From the NCBI RefSeq assembly GCF_904849725.1, contig NC_058522.1, positions 458,120,844-458,184,843 of the forward strand: a DNA stretch of 64,000 nucleotides, written 5' to 3'. Below are positions 44,902-56,242 of this stretch, piece by piece; position 1 is the first letter of the stretch; each line of letters opens with the position of its first letter. Position numbers and translations under genes: made by a program. The stretch comes from Hordeum vulgare subsp. vulgare (Eukaryota; Streptophyta; Magnoliopsida; Poales; Poaceae). Under the pieces are notes generated by a model. It made no database searches. It was not told where the DNA came from and saw nothing but the letters and a program-made list of their open reading frames with translations.

Positions 44902-45924
44902 ATGTTCAAGAGAAACTTTCATGGTGGTTCCTCAAGCAAGAGAGGTCCCCGTCTTGCGATTCGGGAGCGTGATCCTTACCAACCAAGGGATGCGCAGGTA
45001 CAACCATGTGAATGGCCTTCTGATGAATTTATGATTGAGGCAGGTTTCAAATATGAGTTTGATACACATGTTCGCAACGTCAGACTCGAAGAATTCATCT
45101 CTGATAAATGTGAACAGTATGTTGCTCTCACTGCCTCTTTTGTTTGTAGATTCAAATTTTCAGCTGGCCGTGAGACATCGGTACTGTTTGATCTCTATGA
45201 TAAATCATATACCATGGATTTAGAGGATTTCAATAGAATTTGCAAAATACCTATTTGGGGTAGTCTCATTGATCCTCCTAAATCTTCGGTTAGATATTTT
45301 TGCTCTGGTATTACTATTGGAGAAACTAGAGACATTACGCAAGCTACCATGGGGAGTATTCATTTTCCTGCCTTGCATTACTTTGCCCTCTTCATAGGCA
45401 GATGCATTAATGGCAAGATTGAGCATTGTCACCTCTGCGCACCCGACCTTAGTATCCTTAAGAGCGCAGTGACGGGTGACAAAAGCTTCAACATGGGAGC
45501 TATTATAGCAAGGAGGCTGAATAAGAATGCTATTGAAGGGGATTTCTTTGGTGGGATCTATGCCACTCGCATAGCAAATTTTCTTGGAGTACCAATCCGC
45601 GAAGGAGATCCCCCGCTGCATACAACCTTCCTTGACCGCGTCGCTTTGACACGCTACCAGTTCCTTGAGAGGGATGATGAATCCCTCCTATACGGTTTGA
45701 TATTTAACCGACAGCGTGTTTTCCATATTACCCTTCCTGCTCCTGCCTTCTTTGACTTTCAGGTAAAACGGAGATATTACATAACCAGAGGAGAGGCAGA
45801 GGAGTATGAGAGGGAGGCAAAGGTTGCTCGTCTCCATGAGGCAGCTATTCAGGCAGTGGCTGCAGCGCTCCCGTATAACCCCCATTATGATTTTGGGTTT
45901 CGCCAGGACCATCCTTGGGAGTAG
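44902..45924 (+). CDS. ATHILA ORF of element B, intact (340 aa)
   Basis: An intact ORF starting MFKRNFHGGSSSKRGPRLAI. It contains QPCEWPSDEFMIEAGF, EEFISDKCEQYVAL, YTMDLEDFNRICKIPIWG, SIHFPALHYFALFIGRCING, NMGAIIARRLNKN, FGGIYATRIANFLGVPI and an Arg/Glu-rich C-terminal helix (RGEAEEYEREAKVARLHEA), ending DHPWE. It belongs to the Arabidopsis ATHILA ORF-1 family (PF03078 as I recall); its molecular role is not established. I see no signal peptide or membrane segment, so an envelope role is not supported. It lies 780 bp after the protease end, behind an LTR-like module, and is followed by a polypurine-tract-like motif. The homologue in C is broken. Confidence 0.8.
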   Translation: MFKRNFHGGSSSKRGPRLAIRERDPYQPRDAQVQPCEWPSDEFMIEAGFKYEFDTHVRNVRLEEFISDKCEQYVALTASFVCRFKFSAGRETSVLFDLYDKSYTMDLEDFNRICKIPIWGSLIDPPKSSVRYFCSGITIGETRDITQATMGSIHFPALHYFALFIGRCINGKIEHCHLCAPDLSILKSAVTGDKSFNMGAIIARRLNKNAIEGDFFGGIYATRIANFLGVPIREGDPPLHTTFLDRVALTRYQFLERDDESLLYGLIFNRQRVFHITLPAPAFFDFQVKRRYYITRGEAEEYEREAKVARLHEAAIQAVAAALPYNPHYDFGFRQDHPWE

Positions 45925-47876
45925 ACCAACTTAGGCCAAAAGCCTAAGCTTGGGGGAGTACGTGTTCTCACTGACTTTACATTCTTGCTTATGCTTTCAT
46001 TTTGTTAGCCGGTGTTTACACTTTGCCACTGTATCATCCATGTTAGTTTATTTTCTTTTGCTCGTTTTCTTTTTGTGTGTCTGTCTAGTTTGAGAAAACC
46101 CAAAAAGATTTTCTTTTTCTTCTTTTGCTTGTTGGGAGCTTTCCCGTGTAAATAGTTTTCTTTTTCTTTGGGTCAAGGTAGAAGATATTGGTTACAATGT
46201 TTAGTGGCTCTTGCATGCATACCTGTTTAGCTTTCAAATAGACATATTACTTTGTCTTCTCCTTTGTGTTTGCCTGCAGATTCCAGCTTAGTCCAATGCA
46301 CGAGCACTCTTATTATTGTTCACATCGTTCGGTCGTGCAAGTGAAAGGCAATAATGACGGTATATGATGAAGTGACTGAGCCTGGAAGAGCTGATATGAA
46401 CTCAATCTATTTTGTTTTTGTAAATATGACTAGCTCATCATGCCTGATTCAGCTTTGTTATGAGAGAAACATGTTTGCAATGCCAACTTAGAGATCATAG
46501 TTTCTTATGCCATGCTTACTTAGCTAGGAGCTTATAATGGTTTGTCTTGGATGCCCACATGAATGTTGAGATGACTGTGTTGTAGTATGGTAGGATGGTA
46601 TCCTCCTTTGAATGATTCAAGTGGCTTGACTTGGCGCATGTTCACACATGTAGTTGAAACAAAATCAACATAGCCTCTATGATGTTCATGTTCATGGTGA
46701 TTTATGTCCTACTCATGCTTGCACTCAATGTTAGTTAATCTCAATGCATTTTGATGACCGTTGTCGCTCTCTAGTTGGTCGCTTCCCAGTCTTTTGCTAG
46801 CGTTCACTTGTACTAAGCGGGAATACTGCTTGTGCATCCACTCCCATAAACCCAAAATTGTTCCATATGAGTCCATCATACCTACCTATGTGCGGTATCT
46901 ACCTGTCGTTCCAAGTAAATTTGCATGTGCCACTCTCTAAATCTTCAAGAAATAATCTGTTTTGCATGCCCGAACCGCTCATGTGGTGACAGGGGGCTAT
47001 TGGTATCTTCCATGATAGGCATGTTATCCTCGATATGTGTTTATTCACTATCATTCACGAGAAAGGGGACGGTAATTGGAATTCCCAGTTCCATGCTCAA
47101 ATCGAAAATATAATTGCAAACATAACTCCCCCAGGATTGATGTTGGTATGGACGGTACCCGAGGATTCGGCTAGCCCTGGAGTGTGATTGATTGGTGGTG
47201 GGGGAGTCAAAACTTTACTTTTCTGTTTGGGAACCGCCTATAGCATGTGTAGCGTGGAAGATGTTGAGAACTCTTGGTCATTGCGTTGACAATGAGAGCA
47301 TGCCACCCAAAATTATTATCTCTGTTTTCAAAGCTTGAGCTCCGGCACCTCTGCAAATCAATGCTTCCCTCTGCGTAGGGCCTATCTACTTATGTTCCTA
47401 TTGAGTCATCCTCCTCTTACAAAAGCACCAATTACAGAGCACCTCTGTTATTTTTATGCTTTGCTTTTAACTGTGTTGAGTGTGACTATGACTGGATCTT
47501 CATTGCCTTGAATTACAATGTTTAGTGAGCCCTTGGTCTTTTAAGGTGCTGTGCATTTATGTTTTGCGGTCTCAGAAAGAGCTAGCGAGATACCATCTAT
47601 TCGTACTGCTTCATGTTGTTTTGATTGAAGTGTTGACATTTGAGGCTTATTATTATTTGCTCACTAGATGATTATGCCATTGATATGAGTTTACCGTGAG
47701 ACCTAGATGTCATTTGCTTATGTGGTTTGCTTGTGATGTTGCTGAAATTCTAGTTGTGGGTTAGACATAGTTGCAACAACAAGATCAAACAGAGTTCGTC
47801 AAAGTTTTTCTTTTGTCTCTCTCAGTTTGTCAACTGAGTTGCTTGAGGACAATAAAGGCTTTAAGCTTGAGGGAGT
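45925..47876 (+). other. Element B non-coding 3' region with two polypurine tracts
   Basis: About 1.95 kb, homologous to 31824-33764 of C. AAGCTTGGGGGAGT at about 45946-45959 resembles the terminal polypurine tract AAGCTTGAGGGAGT at 47863-47876, which directly precedes the LTR. A 62-codon frame at 46925-47113 is shared with C. No gene is supportable. Confidence 0.65.
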
Positions 47877-49076
47877 TGATACGTCTCCAACGTATCTACT
47901 TTTCCGAACTCTTTTGCCCTTGTTTTGGACTCTAATTTGCATGATTTGAATGGAACTAACCCGGACTGACGCTGTTTTCAGCAGAATTGCCATGGTGTTG
48001 TTTTTGTGCAGAAATAAAAGTTCTCAGAATGTCCTGAAAATTTACAAAGATTTTTTTTGGAATAAAACAAAAATACCTGCGCAAAGATCCACCGGAGGAG
48101 GTGGACCAGTGGGCCACAAGCCCACAAGCCGCAGCCACCCCCCTTGGCCGCGCCGTGAGGGCTTGTGGGGCCCACGTGGCTCCACCGCCCCCAAACTCAG
48201 CTCTATATCTTTCGTCTCGCCCGGAAAAAAAATCAGAGAGAAGGTTTCATCGCGTTTTGCGATACGGAGGCGCCGCCACATCCAGTTCTTCATGTGGAGG
48301 GCAGATCTGGAGTCCGTTTCGGGGTATGGAGAGGGGAAATCGTCGCCATCATCATCATCATCAACCTTTCTCCATCGACAATTCCATGATGCTCTTCATC
48401 ATTCATGAGTAATCTCATCGTAGGCTTGCTGGACGGTGATGAGTTGGATGAGATCTATCATGTAATCGAGTTAGTTCTTGACGTGGATTGATCCCTAGTA
48501 TCCACTATGTTCTAGATTGATGTTGCTACTACTTGGTTATGCTTAATGCTTGTCACTAGGGCCCGAGTGCCATGATTTCAGATCTGAACCTATTATGTTG
48601 TCGCCAATATATGTGTGTTTTAGATCCTATCTTGCAAGTTGTAGTCACCTACTATGTGTTATGACCTGGCAACCCCGGAGTGACAATAGCCGGAACCACT
48701 CCCAGAGATGACCATAGTATGAGGAGTTCATGTATTCACCACGTGTTAATGCGTTGGTTCGGTTCTTTATTAAAAGGAGAACCTTAATATCCCTTAGTTT
48801 CCATTAGAACCCCGCTGCCACAGGAGGGATGGACAATAGATGTCATGCAAGTTCTTTTCCCTAAGCACGTATGACTACATACGGAATACATGCGTACATT
48901 AGATTGACGAACGGGAGCTAGTTACTTATCTCTCTGTGTTATAGTTGTTACATGATGAATCACATCCGTCATACTCATCCATCACCGATCCACTGCCTAC
49001 GAGTCTTTTACTACTGGTCCTCGCTATGTTACTTTGTCTAGGCTTGTCCCTTGCTACAAAAGGGATTGGGCCACTT
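47877..49076 (+). repeat. Element B 3' LTR, truncated
   Basis: It begins TGATACGTCTCCAACG and matches the 5' LTR up to GGGCCACTT at 49068-49076, where the sequence changes to copia leader. About 380 bp of LTR are missing. A TATA-like CTCTATATCTTTC lies at about 48200. Confidence 0.88.
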
Positions 49077-49204
49077 CATCCCACAATACCGCTGGAAAAG
49101 AATAAGACTAGTAGCGGCAAGCAAATTGACAAATCATCGCCCACAACTTTTGTGTTCTACTCGTGCATAGAATCTACGCATAGAAAACCTGGCTTGGATG
49201 CCAC

Positions 49205-50956
49205 TGTTGGGTAACGTAGCATAAATTCAAAATTTTCCTACGCATATTCAGATCTTCCTATGGAGAGACCAGCAACGAGAGAGGGGTAAGAGCATCTTCA
49301 TACCTTTGAAGATCGCTAAGCGGAAGCGTTGCTAGAACGTGGTTGATGGAGTCGTACTTGTAGCAATTCCGATCTAATGCCGAACAACGGCACCTCCGCG
49401 TTCAACACACGTGCAACCCGGTGACGTCTCCCGCACCTTGATCCAGCAAGGAGGAGGGAGAGGTTGGGGAAGAACTCCAGCAACACGACGGCATGGTGTC
49501 GATGGAGAGACGAGGTCTCCCGGCAGGGCTTCGCCAAGCACCGGCGGAGAGGAGGAGGAAGAAGAGCAGGGCTGCGCCGAGAGAGAGGGAAAAGCCGTGT
49601 GTCTCAATGGCCAAAAGTGCCCGATATATATAGGGGAAGGGGAGAGGGGGTGCCACCCCTAGGGTTCCCACCCTAGGGGGTGTAGCAGCCCCCCCAGATG
49701 GGAGGTGCGGCGGCCAGAAGGGGGAGGAGGGGGTGGCGCACCATCTGGTGGGCCTTAGGCCCACCTGGCCTAGGGTTTGCCCCCCTTTTCTCTCCCTTGC
49801 GCAATGGGCTGAGTGGGGAGGTGCACCAGCCCACCTAGGGGCTGTTTCCCACCCCCACTTGGCCCATCTTATCTCCCGGGGTCGTTGCCCCCCTTCGGTG
49901 GTCCCCCGGGGCCACCTCCGGTGGTCCCGGTACGTTACCGGTGATGCCCGAAACACTTCCGGTATCCGAAACCATCCGTCCTATATATCAATATTTACCT
50001 CCGGACCATTCCGGAGCTCCTCGTGACGTCCGGGATCTCATCCGGGACTCCGAACAAATTTCGGTGACCTCGTATAACAATTCCCTGTAACCCTAGCGTC
50101 ATCGAACCTTAAGTGTGTAGACCCTACGGGTTCGGGAGACAGGCAGACATGACCGAGACACCTCTCTGGCCAATAACCATCAGGGGGTCTGGATACCCAT
50201 GGTGGCTCCAACTTGCTCCACGATGATCTCATCGGATGAACCACGATGTCAAGGATTCAATCAATCCCGTATACGATTCCCTTTGTGTGTCGGTATAGAA
50301 CTTGCCCGAGATTCGATCGTCGGTATACCTATACCTTGTTCAATCTCGTTACCGGTAAGTCTCTTTACTCATTCCGTAGCACGTCACCGTGTGACTAACT
50401 CCTTAGTCACACTGAGCTCATGATGATGTTCTACCGAGTGGGCCTAGAGATACCTCTCCGTCACACGGAGTGACAAATCCCGATATCGATTCGTACCCAC
50501 CCAACAGACACTTTCGGAGGTACCCGTAGTGCACCTTTATAGTCACCCAGTTACGTTGTGACGTTTGATACACCCAAAGCACTCCTACGGTATCCGGGAG
50601 TTGCACAATCTCACGGTCGAAGGAAAAGATACTTGACATTAGAAAAGCATTAGCATACGAACAATACGATCTAGTGCTAGGCTTAGGATTGGGTCTTGTC
50701 CATCACATCATTCTCCCAATGATGTGATCCCGTTATCAATGACATCTAATGCCCATGATCAGGAAACCATGATCATCTATTGACTAACGAGCTAGCCAAC
50801 TAGAGGCTTGCTAGGGACACATTATGATCTATTTATTCACACATGTATTACTGTTTCCTGTTAATACAATTATAGCATGAACAATAGACGATTATCATGA
50901 ACAAGGAAATATGATAATAACCATTTTATTATTGCCTCTAGGGCATATTTCCAAGA
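49205..50956 (-). repeat. Element F 3' LTR
   Basis: A 1,752-bp LTR close to 56243-58010. On the plus strand it starts TGTTGGGTAACG and ends ATTTCCAAGA; the other copy ends ATTTCCAACA. Confidence 0.9.
49625..49632 (-). promoter_or_regulatory. TATA box of F, 3' LTR
   Basis: TATATATA in CCTATATATATCGGGC (minus), within the LTR; the counterpart is at 56663-56670. Confidence 0.55.
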
Positions 50957-50988
50957 GTATCCCACTTGCACTAGAGTCAATAATCTAG

Positions 50989-52005
50989 TTACATTGTGAT
51001 GTATCGAACACCCATAGCATTATGGTGTTGATCATGTTTTGCTCGTGGAAGAGGTTTAGTCAACGGGTCTGCAATATTCAGATCCGTGTGTACTTTACAA
51101 ATATCTATCACTCCACTCTGGACATGGTCCTGGATGGAGTTGTAGCGGCGCTTGATGTGCTTCGTCTTCCGGTGAAACCTGGGCTCCTTGTCTATGGCAA
51201 TGGCTCCAGTGTTATCACAGAAGAGTGTCACAGGACCCGACACGCTTGGAACCACTCCAAGGTCGGTGATGAGCTCCTTCATCCAAATTCCTTCATGAGC
51301 CGCTTCTGAAGCAGCTATGTACTCCGCTTCACATGTAGATGCTGCCACGACTTCTTGCTTGCTGCTGCACCAGCTCACTGCCCCACCATTTAACACATAT
51401 ACGTATCCGGTCTGTGACTTAGAGTCATCCGGATCTGTGTCGAAGCTAGCGTCGACGTAACCCTTTACGACGAGCTCTTCGTCACCTCCATAAACGAGAA
51501 ACATTTCCTTAGTCCTTTTCAGGTACTTAAGGATATTCTTGACCACTGTCCAGTGTTCCGTACCGGGATCACTTTGGTACCTCCCTACCAAACTTATGGC
51601 AAGGTTTATATCAGGTCTGGTACACAGCATGGCATACATTAGAGAGCCCACGACTGAAGCGTAGGGGACAGAACTCATCTTCTCTGTATTTGCTGCCGTG
51701 GTCGGCGACTGAGTCTTACTCAATCTCATACCTTGCAAAACTGGCAAGAACCCTTTCTTTGAGTTTTCCATATTGAACTTCTTCAATATCTTGTCAAGGT
51801 ATGTACTTTTCGAAAGACCTATGAGGCGTCTCGATCTATCTCTATAGATCTTGATGCCTAATATGTATGCAGCTTCTCCAAGGTCCTTCATTGAAAAACT
51901 CTTGTTCAAATAGGCCTTTATGCTCTCCAACATCTCTATATTATTCCCCATCAATAATATGTCATCCACATATAGTATGAGTAAAGCTACAGAGCTCCCA
52001 CTCAC
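50989..52005 (-). pseudogene. Element F RT (C-terminal half) and RNase H
   Basis: This open frame carries LLILYVDDILLMGNN with the catalytic YVDD, then VPYASVVGSLMYAMLCTRPD and the RNase H region: GYVDASFDTDPDDSKSQTGY, SWCSSKQEVVAASTCEAEYI and DNTGAIAIDKEPRFHRKTKH. It ends HNAMGVRYITM. It belongs to the polyprotein that is interrupted by a TGA at 52018-52020, where the upstream frame ends YGEA. Apart from that stop the segment is intact. Confidence 0.85.
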
Positions 52006-52017
52006 TTTCTTGTACAG

Positions 52018-54453
52018 TCAGGCTTCTCCGTAAACCTGTATGAACCCAAACGCTTTAATCACCTCATTAAAGCGAATGTTCCAACTCCGAGATGCTTGCA
52101 CCAGCCCATAGATGGAGCGCTGGAGCTTGCACACTTTGTTAGCACCCTTAGGGTCGACAAAACCTTCTGGTTGCATCATATACAACTCTTCCTTAAGGTT
52201 CCCGTTAAGGAACGCTGTTTTGACGTCCATTTGCCAAATTTCATAATCATAAAAGGCGGCAATTGCTAACATGATTCGAACTGATTTCAGCTTCGCTACG
52301 GGAGAGAAAGTCTCTTCGTAGTCAACTCCTTGAATTTGTCGAAAACCCTTTGCGACAAGTCGAGCTTTGTAAACGGTTACATTACCGTTTGCATCAGTCT
52401 TCTTCTTGAAGATCCATTTATTTTCTATGGCTCGCCGGTCATCGGGCAAGTCCACCAAAGTCCATACTTTGTTCTCATACATGGATCCTATCTCGGATTT
52501 CATGGCCTCAAGCCATTTGTTGGAATCCGGGCACGCCATTGCTTCTTCATAGTTCGAAGGTTCACCGTTGTCTAACAACATGATTTCCATCACAGGGTTG
52601 CCGTACCACTCTGGTGCGGAGCGTGCCCTTGTGGACCTTCGCGGTTCAGTAGTAACTTGATCCGAAGTTTCATGATCATCATCATTAACTTCCTCTTCAG
52701 TCGGTGTAGGCGCCACAGGAACAACTTCCCGCGCTGCGCTACTTTCCTGTTCGAGAGGGGGTGTAATTACCTCATCAAGTTCTACCTTCCTCCCACTTAC
52801 TTCTTTCAAGAGAAACTCTTTCTCTAGAAAGGATCCGTTCTTGGCAACAAAGGTTTTACCTTCGGATCTAAGATAGAAGGTATACCCAATAGTTTCCTTA
52901 GGGTGTCCTATGAATACGCATTTCTCCGCTTTGGGTTCAAGCTTTTCTGGTTGAAGTTTCTTCACATAAGCATCGCAGCCCCAAACTTTAAGAACCGACA
53001 ACTTAGGTTTCTTGCCAAACCACAGTTCATACGGTGTCGTCTCAACGGATTTAGACGGTGCCCTATTTAAAGTGAATGCTGCAGTTTCTAATGTGTATCC
53101 CCAAAATGATAGCGGTAAGTCGGTGAGAGACATCATAGATCGTACCATATCTAATGAAGTGCGATTACGACGTTCAGACACTCCGTTGCGCTGCGGTGTG
53201 CCAGGCGACGTCAGTTGTGAAACGATTCCACACTTCCTTAGGTGTGTGCCAATCTCGTGACTCAAATATTCTCCTCCACGATCAGATCGTAGACATTTAA
53301 TTTTTCTGTCACGTTGATTCTCAACCTCACTCTGAAATTCCTTGAACTTTTCAAACATCTCAGATTTGTGCTTCATCAAGTAGATATACCCATACCTACT
53401 CAAATCATCGGTGAGAGTGAGAACATAACGATAACCACTGCGAGCTTCCACGTTCATTGGACCACACACATCAGTATGTATTATTTCCAATAAGTCGGTT
53501 GCTCTCTCCATTATTCCTGATAATGGAGTCTTAGTCATCTTGCCCATGAGGCACGGTTCGCATGTGTCAAATGATTCAAAGTTAATAGACTCTAATAGTC
53601 CATCAGTATGGAGCTTCTTCATGCGCTTAACGCCGATATGACCAAGGCGGCAGCGCCACAAGTATGTGGGACTATCATTATCAACTTTGCATCTTTTGGT
53701 ACTCACACTATGAATATGTGTAACATCACGATCGAGATTCATCAAGAATAAACCATTCACCAGCGGAGCATGACCATAAAACATATCACTCATATAAATA
53801 GAACAACCATTATTCTCTGACTTAAATGAGTAGCCGTCTCGCATTAAGCAAGACCCTGATACAATGTTCATGCTTAAAGATGGTACTAAATAACAATTAT
53901 TAAGGTTTAAAACTAATCCCGATGGTAGATATAGAGGTAGTGTGGCGACGGCGATCACATCGACCTTTGAACCATTCCCGACGCGTATCGTCACCTCGTC
54001 CTTGGCCAGTCTCCGCTTATTCCGCAGTTCCTGCTTTGAGTTGCAAATGTGAGCAACAACATCAGTATCAAATACCCAGGAGCTACTACGAGCGCTGGTA
54101 AGGTACACATCAATAACATGTATATCACATATACCTCTAACGTTGTCGGCCTTCTTGTCCGCTAAGTATTTGGGGCAGTTCCGCTTCCAGTGACCCTTTC
54201 CCTTGCAATAGAAGCACTCAGTCTCAGGCTTGGGTCCGTTCTTTTTCTTCTTCCCGGCATCTGGCTTACCGGGCGCGGCAACAACTTTGCCGTCTTTCTT
54301 GAAGTTCTTCTTACCCTTGCCTTTCTTGAAACTAGTGGTCTTGTTGACCATCAACACTTGATGCTCTTTCTTGATTTCTACTTCTGCAGACTTGAGCATC
54401 GAGTACAACTCGGGAATGGTCTTCTCCATCCCTTGCATGTTGTAGTTAAGCAC
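52018..54453 (-). pseudogene. Element F polyprotein: zinc knuckle, protease, integrase, RT start
   Basis: An 811-codon minus-strand frame. The zinc knuckle CFYCKGKGHWKRNC lies near residue 83. The protease loop reads WVFDTDVVAHICN, with Asp in place of the Gly of the usual D-T-G, so protease is probably defective. The integrase region follows: the HHCC-type zinc motif around residue 265 (LWRCRLGHIGVKRMKKLH, CEPCLMGKM), then catalytic Asp in HTDVCGPMN, Asp in LTDDLSRYGYI and Glu in GVSERRN. RT starts at MACPDSNKWLEAMKSEIGSM with WQMDVKTAFLNGNLKEELYM and ends at a TGA before the YVDD half. Confidence 0.88.
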
Positions 54454-54480
54454 AAAGCCTTTGTAGCTTCGTGGGAGAGA

Positions 54481-54972
54481 CTACAGGATTCTGTCAACTA
54501 TAGCATCATCCGGAAGTTCGACTCCAAGTGAAGTCAGACGACCGTGTAACCCAGACATTTTGAGTATGTGCTCACTGACAGAACTGTTCTCCTCCATCTT
54601 ACAGCTGAAGAACTTGTCGGAGACTTCATATATCTCGACACGGGCATGAGCTTGAAAAACTAGCTTCAGCTCCTGGAACATCTCATATGCCCCGTGTTGC
54701 TCAAAACGCCTTTGGAGCCCCGTTTCTAAACTGTATAACATGCCACACCTAACCAGAGAGTAGTCATCAATCCGCGTTTGCCAGACGTTCAGAATGTCCT
54801 CGGCTGCTGCGGGAGCGGGAGGGTCACCTAGCGGCGCATCAAGGACATAAGCCTTTTTAGCTGCTTCAAGGATGAGCTTCAAGTTGCGAACCCAGTCCGC
54901 ATAGTTGCTACCATCATCTTTCAGCTTGTTTTTCTCTAGGAATGCGTTGAAATTGAGGTTGACGTTGGACAT
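54481..54972 (-). pseudogene. Element F gag N-terminus
   Basis: It starts MSNVNLNFNAFLEKNKLKDD and contains NYADWVRNLKLILEAAKKAY and CKMEENSSVSEHILKMSGLH, a typical copia gag (UBN2-like) helical domain. A TAG at 54481 separates it from SLPRSYKGF and the downstream polyprotein, which lies in the same frame. Confidence 0.8.
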
Positions 54973-56242
54973 CTACAATATTTATAAAGACAATTTTTAG
55001 ACTAAGTTCATGACAATTAAGTTCATTTAATCAAATTAAGTATGAACTCCCACTTAAATCGACATCCCTCTAGTCATCTAAGTGATACATGATCCATGTT
55101 GACTAACCCGTGTCCGATCATCACGTGAGACGAACTAGTCACCATGGTGAGCAATTCCATGCTGATCGTATTCAACCATACGACTCATGTTCGACCTTTC
55201 GGTCTCTTGTATTCGAGGTCATGTCTGTACATGCTAAGCTCGTCGAGTCAACCTAGGTGTTTCGCGTGTGTAAATCTGGCTTACACCCGTTGTATGCGAA
55301 CGTTAGAATCTATCACACCCGATCATCACGTGGTGCTTCGAGACAATGAACCTTCGCAACGGTGCACACTTAGGGGAATACGTTCTCGAAATTTTAAGAG
55401 GGATCATCTTATTATGCTACCGTCGTTCTAAGCAATAAGATGTAAAACATGATAAACATCACAATGCAATCATATAGTGACATGATATGGCCATTATCAT
55501 CTTTGCTCTTTCGATCTCCATCTTCAGGCATCGCATGATCATCATCATCACCGGCGTGACACCATGATCTCCATCATCATGATCTCCATCATCGTGTCTC
55601 CGTGAAGTCGTCACGCCAACTACTACTATCACTACTACTATAGCTAACCGTTAGCAATGAAGTAAAAGTAGTAAGCACATGGCGTTGCATCTCATACAAT
55701 AAATTAAGACAACTCCTATGGCTCCTGCCGGTTGTCATACTCATCGACATGCAAGTCATGAAACCTATTACAATAACATGATCATCTCATACATCATACA
55801 TGCAACATCACAACTTTGGCCATATCACATCACATGTCAAACCCTGCAAAAACAAGTTAGACGTCCTCTAATTGTTGTTGCAAGTTTTACGTGGCTGATT
55901 TGGGTTTCTAGCAAGAACGCCTTCTTACCTACGTGACAGCCACAACGATGATATGCCAAAGATATTTACCCTTCATAAGGACCCTTTTCATCAAATCCAA
56001 TCCAACTAGAGTAGGAGAGACAGACACCCGCTAGCCACCTTTATGCACGGTGTGCATGTGTGTCGGTGGAACCAGTCTCACGTAAGCGTACGTGTAAAGT
56101 CGGTCCGGGCCGCTTCATCCCACAATACCGCTGGAAAAGAATAAGACTAGTAGCGGCAAGCAAATTGACAAATCATCGCCCAGAAATTTTGTGTTCTACT
56201 CGTGCATAGAATCTACGCATAGAAAACCTGCTCGGATGCCAC
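54973..56242 (-). other. Element F untranslated leader with PBS
   Basis: About 1.27 kb between the 5' LTR and the gag start. The PBS TGGCATCCGAGC (minus, 56241-56230) resembles the initiator-Met type TGGTATCAGAGC. No ORF is supportable. Short ATCATC/CATGATCTCC repeats lie near 55530-55600. Confidence 0.7.

Larger units (their letters stand above)
29315..49076 (+). mobile_element. Element B: Athila-type Ty3 element, LTR split by C, 3' LTR truncated
   Basis: A plus-strand element inserted in LINE ORF2. Its 5' LTR is in two pieces, 29315-30080 and 40434-41249, separated by element C. The order that follows is PBS (41261), gag-protease (41329-44122), an LTR-like module, ATHILA ORF (44902-45924), a 1.9-kb non-coding region, a polypurine tract and the 3' LTR from 47877. 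That LTR is cut at about 49076 and joined to copia element F. No RT, RNase H or integrase is present. The LTR resembles the Sabrina/WHAM group of Triticeae as I remember it; the name is unverified. Confidence 0.85.

Noticed and set aside
44902..45924. ATHILA ORF as an envelope protein
   Set aside because: No signal peptide, membrane anchor or cleavage-site pattern is visible; family membership alone does not support it.
49401..50026. Frames of 70-184 codons in the F LTRs (also at 56412-57078)
   Set aside because: GC-rich LTR sequence duplicated in both LTRs; no coding evidence.
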